Source: Paracoccaceae bacterium (GTDB lineage Bacteria; Pseudomonadota; Alphaproteobacteria; Rhodobacterales; Rhodobacteraceae). From it: a DNA stretch of 7,187 bases. The number at the start of each line of letters is the position of its first letter. Positions within the stretch are counted from its first letter, which is position 1. The notes under the pieces are model-generated. The model searched no databases and was not told the DNA's origin. It worked only from the letters and a program-made list of their open reading frames with translations. This document shows, piece by piece, positions 1 through 5,868 of the stretch. A program made the position numbers and the translations under genes. The stretch lies in the NCBI GenBank assembly GCA_030625695.1, contig DAOUQK010000192.1:1-7187 (forward strand), in the 5' to 3' direction.

Positions 1-665
1 ATGCACAAAGGCCAGATGTGTTTGGTGATGATCCTGAATGGCCCGGCCCCTTGCAGTTTCACAGCGGCAATAAAGTCCGAGTTGCGAATGGTCAGTGTTT
101 CGGCCCGCGCAATCCGCGCATACGGCGGCCAGGCCGTCAGAGAGATCGCCAGAACCGCATTTTCGATGCCGGCACCTAAGGCGGCAACAAACGCCAGCGC
201 CAGAACCAACCGCGGGAAAGCCAGGAAGATATCGGTAATGCGCATCAAAACCACATCGACTATGCCACCGGTATAGCCCGCAATCGTACCCACCAGCAGC
301 CCGGCAATGGGGGCCACCAAGGCCACCAGAGTGACGATATAAAGCGTGATCCGTGAGCCATAGATAATACGGCTCAGGATATCTCGACCAAGCGAATCCG
401 TGCCCAGAATATGCCCCTCAGACAACGGCGGTTGCAGCCGCCCGGCCAGATCCTGCACAAACGGGTCGGCAGGCGCCAGTATCGAGGCAAACGCCGCCAT
501 CAACAGCAGCAGCACCAGTATCGCCAGCCCCACCATCGCCATATGGTTGCCCTTAAGGGTCAGCCAGCCGTTATACGCCGCCGCCGCGCGGGCGTGGCCG
601 CGCGAGGTTGGCGTGTCGGTCATCAGCCAGCTACGCCAGCTTTGTCCTTGAATTGGTCCGGCCAT
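1..665 (-). CDS. DppC/OppC-like ABC transporter permease, partial (C-terminus beyond window)
   Basis: This is the second inner-membrane permease of a peptide/nickel/opine-type ABC importer. It should pair with the DppB-like protein to form the translocation channel. From ATG at 665 the frame stays open for 221 codons to the window edge. It begins with a hydrophilic cytoplasmic stretch, then a first membrane helix at about residues 42-63. Next comes the family hallmark LGTDSLGRD at 87-95, further helices at about 108-132 and 152-176, and the start of the EAA loop (ARAETLTIRNSDF at 186-198, then GAGPFRIITKHIWP), which contacts the ATPase. The frame is cut inside that loop. The start is uncertain: a TAG sits immediately before ATG 665 and no clear Shine-Dalgarno precedes it. 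ATG 623 (MTDTPTSRG) is an alternative, and a leader frame upstream may be the remnant of an older start. The family assignment is secure; the transported substrate cannot be read from the sequence. Confidence 0.93.
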   Translation of the reverse strand, partial: MAGPIQGQSWRSWLMTDTPTSRGHARAAAAYNGWLTLKGNHMAMVGLAILVLLLLMAAFASILAPADPFVQDLAGRLQPPLSEGHILGTDSLGRDILSRIIYGSRITLYIVTLVALVAPIAGLLVGTIAGYTGGIVDVVLMRITDIFLAFPRLVLALAFVAALGAGIENAVLAISLTAWPPYARIARAETLTIRNSDFIAAVKLQGAGPFRIITKHIWPLC

Positions 666-839
666 CTAAAACACAGCCAATCTAACGCCAGTGCGTCTTT
701 TCACAGGCCTGCTGCCTGAAACGTAGGGTGGGCAGTTTGCCCACCATTCTTTTTGGATCGACGATGGTGGGCAAACTGCCCACCCTATGGGTGAGAAAAA
801 GGAACCGACGAGCGTGCGGGTTGGTATCGCAGTGGACAT
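666..839 (-). other. Possible 57-codon leader frame or displaced dppC 5' end
   Basis: An ATG at 839 lies 2 nt after the dppB stop (TGAACATG), with GAGGG about 11 nt upstream at the end of dppB, so it looks like a normal coupled start. The frame reads MSTAIPTRTLVGSFFSP and then runs through the inverted repeat (WAVCPPS, WWANCPPY). It ends at TAG 668-666, directly abutting and in frame with ATG 665 of the downstream permease. Two readings are possible. It may be a translated leader that delivers ribosomes to dppC, or the original dppC N-terminus split by insertion of the repeat. It may also be chance. No recognised domain is present, and expression is not shown. Confidence 0.3.
724..787. repeat. 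REP-like composite palindrome (24-bp perfect inverted repeat)
   Basis: Positions 724-747 and 764-787 are perfect reverse complements over 24 bp, separated by a 16-nt spacer. Each arm is itself a small hairpin: GGTGGGCA at 727-734 pairs with TGCCCACC at 738-745, and GGTGGGCA at 766-773 pairs with TGCCCACC at 777-784, each with a 3-nt loop. Two REP units in opposite orientation form a typical BIME-like or MITE-like dispersed extragenic element. GGTGGGCA-type REPs are widespread in proteobacteria, where some are mobilised by REP-associated tyrosine transposases (family knowledge). The element lies between dppB and dppC on the operon transcript, where the long RNA hairpin could block 3' exonucleases or lower downstream expression. 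The sequence cannot show which. Confidence 0.85.
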
Positions 840-841
840 GT

Positions 842-1903
842 TCAACGCGCCCTCGGGTCGAAGACCTTGTAGAGCAGGTCTGAGAAAATATTGAGCAGAA
901 CGAAAATCAGCCCGATCACCACGGTTCCGCCCATCACGGCGTTCATATCTGCGGACAAAAGCGCGGTGGTTATGTACGACCCAATGCCGGGCCATGAGAA
1001 GATGATTTCGGTCAGCACCGACCCCTCCAGCAGGTTGGCATAGCTAAGCGCAATCACCGTCACCAATTGCACCCGGATATTGCGAAACGCATGCCGCCAG
1101 ATCACCGTGCGTTCCGGCAGCCCCTTGACCCGCGCGGTGATGATATATTCCGCACTCATCTGTTCGAGCATGAAAGACCGGGTCATCCGGCTGATATAGG
1201 CCAGTGAGTAGTAGCCGAGCAATGATGCAGGCAGGATGATATGGCTGAAGGCGTCTTTGAACACGGTCCAGTTGCCGTCCAGTGCCGCGTCAATCAGGAT
1301 CATGCCGGTCACGGGTGGGACGATATCGACATAGAAGATGCCAACGCGCCCCGGCCCGCCGACCCAGCCAAGAATGCCGTAAAAGATCAAAAGCCCCATC
1401 AGGCCCATCCAGAAGATCGGCATCGAATAGCCGACCAATGCCACCACACGCGCCACCTGATCAATCCACGTGCCGCGCTTGACGGCGGCCAGAACCCCAA
1501 GGGGGACACCCAGAACGATCCCGAATATGGTTCCTAACGAGGCCAATTCCAACGTTGCGGGGAACACTCGCCGGATATCTTCGGCCACAGGGCGGGAATT
1601 CAGCAGGGACATGCCGAAATCGCCATGCATCACGTCCCGCAGGTAGATAAAAAACTGTGTGATAACAGGCTTGTCCAGCCCCATCGCCTCGCGCGCGGCA
1701 TCATAGGTTGATTTCGACGCACTTTCGCCGACAATTGCCAGCACCGGATCAATCGGCATCACCCGGCCAATGACAAACGTCACCAGCAGCAGGCCCACCA
1801 TCGTCACGGCAATCGAGGCCATGGTTTTCAGAGCCGTCGCAACTGCGCGCGAAAAAAGGGCCGAACGATGTCGGCCCTTTTTGTTGGTTTCAGCCAGTGC
1901 CAT
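842..1903 (-). CDS. DppB/OppB-like ABC transporter permease
   Basis: This is the first inner-membrane permease of the importer, 353 residues long and close to the usual size. A membrane helix at about 29-50 ends in FVIGRVMP. A periplasmic segment follows, with the typical REAMGLDKP (71-79) and GDFGMSL (94-100). Further helices lie at about 117-141, 152-177, 191-208 and 277-296, with a last one at 324-343. The EAA loop spans about 235-275 (YISRMTRSFMLEQMSAEYI, then RVKGLPERTVIWRHAFRN), and the C-terminal family motif SWPGIGSY is at 303-310. ATG 1903 directly abuts the TAA of the binding-protein gene (TAAATG), which suggests translational coupling. Codons 7-18 (NKKGRHRSALFS) are encoded by a terminator-like hairpin, so a downstream start at ATG 1822 was considered. 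Family-like sequence appears to begin upstream of that Met, so I keep ATG 1903. The family assignment is firm; the substrate is unknown. Confidence 0.95.
   Translation of the reverse strand: MALAETNKKGRHRSALFSRAVATALKTMASIAVTMVGLLLVTFVIGRVMPIDPVLAIVGESASKSTYDAAREAMGLDKPVITQFFIYLRDVMHGDFGMSLLNSRPVAEDIRRVFPATLELASLGTIFGIVLGVPLGVLAAVKRGTWIDQVARVVALVGYSMPIFWMGLMGLLIFYGILGWVGGPGRVGIFYVDIVPPVTGMILIDAALDGNWTVFKDAFSHIILPASLLGYYSLAYISRMTRSFMLEQMSAEYIITARVKGLPERTVIWRHAFRNIRVQLVTVIALSYANLLEGSVLTEIIFSWPGIGSYITTALLSADMNAVMGGTVVIGLIFVLLNIFSDLLYKVFDPRAR
1852..1883 (-). terminator. Terminator/attenuator-like hairpin between binding-protein and permease genes
   Basis: A 12-bp perfect stem (1853-1864 with 1871-1882) closes a 6-nt loop. 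Its GC-rich core GGGCCGA/TCGGCCC is followed on the minus strand by six T residues (1857-1852), and on the plus strand by five T (1878-1882). It therefore has the form of a bidirectional intrinsic terminator. On the operon transcript it starts 21 nt after the binding-protein stop. Partial terminators at this point are known in many ABC-importer operons, where they keep the binding protein in excess over the membrane subunits. Here the hairpin lies inside the 5' codons of the permease frame, so ribosomes starting at ATG 1903 could also melt it. Termination efficiency is not known. Confidence 0.75.
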
Positions 1904-3499
1904 TTACTTGGTCACGACCCAATACGAAACGGCAGTGATCGCGCCACCAAGGTTCAGGTTCTCGATGGAATCCTTGGCACCGTTCTGTTCGATCTTCTGG
2001 AACATGATGGCAAACGGCGAGGTCTCAAGAAACTCGCGCTGGATGGCCTCATACATGCCTTGACGTGCATCCCGGTCGCCTTCGACCACGGCTGCCGCGA
2101 CCTTTTCGGTCAGACCATCTGTGCCCCAGGCATTGCGCCATGCCAAAAGGCCAGTGGCCCCGGCCTCGTCGGAATTGTCCGGGTTAAAGGCAAATGTACC
2201 AGCATTGGTATGCGGATCAGGGTAATCCGGCCCCCATGCACCGATATACATGTCCAGTTCCCGCGCGCGATACTTAGACAGGGTCTGTTTGCCGGTGCCC
2301 ACAACCAGGTTCAGCTTGATACCCGCCTGTGCGAACGTGTTCTGCAACGACTGGCCAATCTCAACCCGCTCTTGTGCTTCGCGCACACCTGCGGTGATTT
2401 CCAGCCCGGATACGCCAGCCTCGGCCAATAGTGCCTTGGCCTTTTCCAAATTCAGTGAATAAGGCGCGTCATCAATGGCCCCAAGATAGGTGGCCGGCAG
2501 AAAGTTCTGGTGGATGGTGTACTGACCGTCCAGGAACGAATTCTGCATGCCTTCATAGTCGATCAGATATTTGATCGCCTGCTTGACCTTGGGCTTGGAC
2601 AGTACCGAATGCTTGCCGTTCAGCGAGATATACATCAGCCGCCCGCGCAACTCGGTGTGGATTTTCACGCCCGACACATCGGCCATGCCTTTGACATCAT
2701 CCGGGCTCAGATTGCGGGCCAGATCAATATCGCCGCGCTCCAGCAGCAACCGCTGGCTGGCGCTTTCGGCGACGTGCTGAACAACCACACGCTCCATCTT
2801 GGGCGCGCCCAGATAGAAATCGGGGTTGGACACCAGTGTCACGCTCTCATTGGGCTTCCAGCTGGCCACCGAATAGGCACCGGAGCCGGCTGTGTTGGTC
2901 TTGAGCCAGGTATTGCCCATGTCGCCGTCAGCTTCATGCGCCATGACCTCTTTCATGTCGACAATGCCGCCAATGGTCGAGGTCAGGCAGTTCAGCACAA
3001 ACGACGTCGCATAGCGTTTGTCGGTGGTGATCGACACAGTGTTGCCGGAATGCGTGATGGTTTCATTGGCATTATCAGCGGTGAAACCAAACTGCGTCAG
3101 AATAAAGCTGGGCGTTTTGTTAAGGATCACAGCGCGGCGCAGCGAGAACGCGGCATCTGCGGCAGTTACCGGATTGCCGGAATGAAACGAAACACCGTCG
3201 CGCATGGTGAAGGTGATGGTCTTGCCATCCTCGGACACTTCCCAGCTTGCAGCAAGGTCGGGACCATAGCCTGCGCTCAGGTTCATCGGGTCAAAGTTGA
3301 CCAGCTTGCCATAGACGTTACGGCTCACATCGGAACCGGCAAATTCAAAGCTCTCGGCCGGGTCAAGCGTGGTGATATCGTCGATCCGGTTGGCGATAAC
3401 CAGCATGTTGGCCGGGGTCTCGGCGGCGGCGGGCATGCCGGTGGCCACCAAAGCCAGTCCCAGCACAGCGCTGGCGACAAAGTTACTGAATGGTTTCAT
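1904..3499 (-). CDS. Periplasmic solute-binding protein, family 5 (DppA/OppA-like)
   Basis: This extracytoplasmic receptor captures the ligand and delivers it to the DppB/DppC permeases. It has 531 residues, normal for SBP_bac_5. It opens with a Sec signal peptide (MKPFSNF, hydrophobic core 8-20, AAA before E27), giving a likely cleavage near residue 26 and no lipobox, so a soluble periplasmic protein. Family marks follow: LDPAESFEF at 45-53; the signature region at about 79-118 with WEVSEDGKTITFTMRDGV, FHSGNPVTAAD and AFSLRR; SGAYSV at 206-211; and AWGPDYPDPH at 421-430. The frame runs open back to an ATG at 3691, but that 64-residue extension is non-family-like and lies before the signal peptide. 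ATG 3499 has GGAGA upstream and is the sensible start. It is the first gene of the operon, with a candidate promoter at 3588-3616. The ligand could be a peptide, nickel chelate or opine-like compound and is not predictable. Confidence 0.95.
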   Translation of the reverse strand: MKPFSNFVASAVLGLALVATGMPAAAETPANMLVIANRIDDITTLDPAESFEFAGSDVSRNVYGKLVNFDPMNLSAGYGPDLAASWEVSEDGKTITFTMRDGVSFHSGNPVTAADAAFSLRRAVILNKTPSFILTQFGFTADNANETITHSGNTVSITTDKRYATSFVLNCLTSTIGGIVDMKEVMAHEADGDMGNTWLKTNTAGSGAYSVASWKPNESVTLVSNPDFYLGAPKMERVVVQHVAESASQRLLLERGDIDLARNLSPDDVKGMADVSGVKIHTELRGRLMYISLNGKHSVLSKPKVKQAIKYLIDYEGMQNSFLDGQYTIHQNFLPATYLGAIDDAPYSLNLEKAKALLAEAGVSGLEITAGVREAQERVEIGQSLQNTFAQAGIKLNLVVGTGKQTLSKYRARELDMYIGAWGPDYPDPHTNAGTFAFNPDNSDEAGATGLLAWRNAWGTDGLTEKVAAAVVEGDRDARQGMYEAIQREFLETSPFAIMFQKIEQNGAKDSIENLNLGGAITAVSYWVVTK

Positions 3500-3587
3500 G
3501 ATTTTCTTTCTCTCCGTTGTTGTCTTTTGGATGTTCTGCTTGCCCGATGTGCACCGAAATGCCACTGGATTGCAGTTTATTCGCGCG

Positions 3588-3616
3588 ATCTTAGGGTTGT
3601 AACCACGCCTTGGCAA
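3588..3616 (-). promoter_or_regulatory. Candidate sigma70 promoter for the ABC importer operon
   Basis: Read on the minus strand, TTGCCA (3616-3611, 5 of 6 to TTGACA) is followed after exactly 17 nt by TAAGAT (3593-3588, 4 of 6 to TATAAT). Transcription would begin near 3580, leaving a leader of about 80 nt before ATG 3499, with GGAGA in front of the start. Position, spacing and orientation fit, but this is a consensus match by eye. Confidence 0.5.
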
Positions 3617-3632
3617 CGTGATTGACACAATA

Positions 3633-3662
3633 TTGCAAACTTGGTGACAGTGCGGATATATG
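3633..3662 (+). promoter_or_regulatory. Weak candidate promoter facing the DUF3604 gene
   Basis: TTGCAA (3633-3638) is followed after 18 nt by TATATG (3657-3662), each matching 4 of 6 consensus bases. It is divergent from the importer promoter with no overlap. A perfect TTGACA at 3622-3627 is nearby but has no acceptable -10 at 16-18 nt. Transcription from here would give a leader of about 270 nt, so a closer, non-consensus promoter is equally possible. Confidence 0.25.
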
Positions 3663-3706
3663 CACCGGCGAATTTGTTTGCCTGCGAACAATCAGAGCGT
3701 ATCCGG

Positions 3707-3731
3707 TCCAATGCAATTCATGATTGTTGGA
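3707..3731. promoter_or_regulatory. Imperfect inverted repeat, possible operator
   Basis: TCCAA-TG-CAAT, then TCATG, then ATTG-TTGGA, forms a 9-bp dyad with a 2-nt bulge on the left arm. It lies between the two divergent genes and downstream of the weak rightward promoter, a place where a regulator could bind. No specific regulator family is recognised and a chance dyad is possible. Confidence 0.2.
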
Positions 3732-3942
3732 CAGGCTTGTCTTGTGCCTTTAACCGGGCCACGCCAATGCAGAGCCTCTGCCCGACATTCATTTTATGGT
3801 GCGCAGAGGCGGCGATCAGGTCGCGCGTCAGATGCCCGTATCACGGCACAGCGTTGCCAAAAGCCTTGATCGGCGCACAAAACAGCCGCAACATGCAAAA
3901 AGAGGCATTCTATTTGGGGAATGTCGGTAAAAGGAGATCACA

Positions 3943-5835
3943 ATGTCAGTTTCCCTGTCCGGATTTCTCGCTGGAGTCTGCAGTTTTGCGTTGCTCTCTG
4001 GTGCCAATGCCCAGGAAACCTTCGGTGTCGATACTATCGCCATTTCGAGCAAACCCAGCTATTCCCCTTATGCCGGACGCAATATGCCGACGCGGCCTTT
4101 ATGGGGTGACACGCACCTGCACACGGCACTTTCATTGGATGCCCGCGCCGCCGGGGTTATTTTGACCCACGACGACGCCTATCGGTTTGCCAAAGGCGAA
4201 GAAGTTACCTCGTCCCATGGGATGCCCCTGCGAATTGGGCAACCACTGGACTGGTTGGTAATCACCGACCACTCCGACGCCATGGGTGCTATGAATGAAG
4301 TAATCGCCGGTAATGCGAACCTGCTGACAGATCCGACAGTGCGTGATTGGCACAATAAGCTTAAGCAGCCCGATCAAGTGGTGGAAACCGCAATTGAGAT
4401 TGTCGAGGCGTTCACGGAAGGTAATATCCCTGAGATACTGCTTTCGCGTTCGTTCCAGCGTGAGATTTGGGATGAAGTGCTTGAGACCGCCGAGGCGCAC
4501 AACGAGCCGGGGTCCTTTTCTGCCATCATTGGATTTGAATGGACCTCGACCCCGGGCGGGAACAACCTGCATCGAAATGTTCTCTTCCGTGATGATGCGG
4601 ATGTCGCCGGACGGATATTGCCACTGACAGTTGCCGAGAGCCTTGATCCGCTTGACCTGTACCAATGGATGGAGACGTACGAGGCCACGACCGGTGGTCA
4701 GATGTTGGCCATCGCACATAATGGCAATTTGTCGAATGGCATCATGTTCCCGGTTGAAACACTTGAATTTGGCGATCCGATGACTGCTGAATACATTGAG
4801 GCGCGCGCGAAATGGGAGCCTTTGTACGAGTTCACTCAGATCAAGGGTGACGGCGAAGCGCATCCGTATCTCAGTCCTAATGACGAGTTTGCGGATTATG
4901 AGACCTGGGATCGCAGCAATCTTGGCCCCGTCGTGAAAGAAGACGGGATGTTGCAATACGAATATGCCCGTGAAGCGCTCAAAAACGGCCTGCTACTTGA
5001 AGAGAAGTTCGGCGTAAACCCTTACAAATTTGGCGCAAATGGCGCGACGGATTCGCACACGGGCCTGACCACCGCTGAAGAAAATAATTTCTTCGGCAAG
5101 CTCACGACGACCGAACCACACAAAGAGCGGATGAGCACAGACATCGCGCATTTCGACACGGTCTCATGGCCGGGCTGGTACCAGACTGCGTCGGGTTACA
5201 CCGGCGTCTGGGCGACCGAAAATACCCGCGCGTCGATCTTTGATGCGATGATGCGCAAAGAAACCTATGCCACCACCGGACCGCGTATAACCGTGCGGTT
5301 TTTTGGCGGCTATGATTTCGTGGAAAGCGATGCGGCAAGCCGTCTGCCGGCCAACGAAGGGTACGCCAAGGGTGTGCCGATGGGTGGGGATCTTGCAGTA
5401 GCACCAGAAGGTAAGGCGCCGACCTTTCTTGTCGGTGCTCTGAGGGACAGCTACAGCGGCAATCTGGACCGAATCCAAATTATCAAGGGCTGGCTGAACG
5501 CAGACGGCACGACGGCAGAAATAGTCTATGACGTGGTTTGCGCAGGCCGTGCGATAGTTGACTATAAATGCGATGGGGCGGTGGGCAATACGGTCGATGT
5601 TGCGAATGCCTCCTGGACCAACTCGATCGGCTCGCCCGAACTGATCACGGTTTGGTCGGATCCCGATTTCGATCCCGCCTTGCGTTCTGTCTACTACGCC
5701 CGGGTAATCGAAATCCCGACTCCGCGTTGGACCGCCTATGAAGCCAAGTATTTTGAGGTTGAGGCCCCTGCTGAATCGCCGATGATCACCCAGGAACGTG
5801 CCTATACCTCGCCGATTTGGTATGCGCCGGGTTGA
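3943..5835 (+). CDS. Exported DUF3604 protein (PHP-type metal hydrolase fold)
   Basis: This 630-residue protein belongs to the DUF3604 family, which resembles the PHP metal-dependent phosphoesterase superfamily and has no settled function. An N-terminal hydrophobic segment ends in ANA at 21-23 and looks like a Sec signal peptide, so the enzyme is probably periplasmic. Likely metal ligands and active-site motifs are intact: GDTHLHT at 55-61 (H58, H60), ITDHSD at 107-112 (D109, H110), GFEWTS at 197-202 (E199), NNLHRN at 207-212 (H210), AIAHNGN at 256-262 (H259), QIKGDGEAHP at 299-308 and GATDSHTG at 367-374 (D370, H372). Later family blocks are NNFFGK (381-386), ETYATTGPR (440-448), WSDPDFDP (571-578) and ERAYTSPIWY (618-627). 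C533 and C543 might form a disulfide. The start is set by AAGGAG at 3931-3936, 6 nt upstream, and an in-frame TAA at 3928. It leads a plus-strand unit with the acyltransferase. Substrate unknown. Confidence 0.93.
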   Translation: MSVSLSGFLAGVCSFALLSGANAQETFGVDTIAISSKPSYSPYAGRNMPTRPLWGDTHLHTALSLDARAAGVILTHDDAYRFAKGEEVTSSHGMPLRIGQPLDWLVITDHSDAMGAMNEVIAGNANLLTDPTVRDWHNKLKQPDQVVETAIEIVEAFTEGNIPEILLSRSFQREIWDEVLETAEAHNEPGSFSAIIGFEWTSTPGGNNLHRNVLFRDDADVAGRILPLTVAESLDPLDLYQWMETYEATTGGQMLAIAHNGNLSNGIMFPVETLEFGDPMTAEYIEARAKWEPLYEFTQIKGDGEAHPYLSPNDEFADYETWDRSNLGPVVKEDGMLQYEYAREALKNGLLLEEKFGVNPYKFGANGATDSHTGLTTAEENNFFGKLTTTEPHKERMSTDIAHFDTVSWPGWYQTASGYTGVWATENTRASIFDAMMRKETYATTGPRITVRFFGGYDFVESDAASRLPANEGYAKGVPMGGDLAVAPEGKAPTFLVGALRDSYSGNLDRIQIIKGWLNADGTTAEIVYDVVCAGRAIVDYKCDGAVGNTVDVANASWTNSIGSPELITVWSDPDFDPALRSVYYARVIEIPTPRWTAYEAKYFEVEAPAESPMITQERAYTSPIWYAPG

Positions 5836-5868
5836 CGGAAATGATCCATTCCTGTCCTTAGGGTAATT

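Larger units (their letters stand above)
3500..3942. other. Divergent intergenic control region
   Basis: These 443 bp separate the leftward importer operon from the rightward DUF3604 gene. I see no convincing gene here: the small frames are antisense extensions or lack family features and plausible ribosome sites. The region holds a good leftward promoter candidate, a weaker rightward one, an imperfect inverted repeat at 3707-3731, and an 8-bp inverted repeat (GCCTCTGC 3774-3781, GCAGAGGC 3803-3810) with a 21-nt loop and no T-tract. The DUF3604 Shine-Dalgarno lies at its right end. About 270 bp between the rightward promoter candidate and ATG 3943 is unexplained and could be a leader or hold regulator sites. 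Confidence 0.6.

Noticed and set aside
724..787. Reading the GGTGGGCA inverted repeat as a simple terminator for dppB
   Set aside because: The spacer holds the only T-run and no T-tract follows the right arm on either strand. The double-hairpin form fits a REP-type repeat better, although some effect on transcription is possible.
2510..3625. 371-codon plus-strand open frame opposite the solute-binding gene
   Set aside because: It is wholly antisense to a confidently identified binding protein, has no recognisable domain and a His/Gln/Arg-rich composition typical of reverse-strand shadows.
3500..3691. 64-residue N-terminal extension of the solute-binding protein to ATG 3691
   Set aside because: The extension precedes an obvious signal peptide and would span the best promoter candidate. 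ATG 3499 has its own ribosome site.
3641..4165. 174-codon plus-strand frame covering the intergenic region and the DUF3604 start
   Set aside because: It overlaps the DUF3604 N-terminus in another frame, is rich in Cys/Arg without pattern, and has no clear Shine-Dalgarno. The DUF3604 start is strongly supported.
4132..4956. 274-codon minus-strand open frame opposite the DUF3604 gene
   Set aside because: It is antisense to conserved DUF3604 motifs, with no membrane segments or family motifs and no supporting ribosome site.
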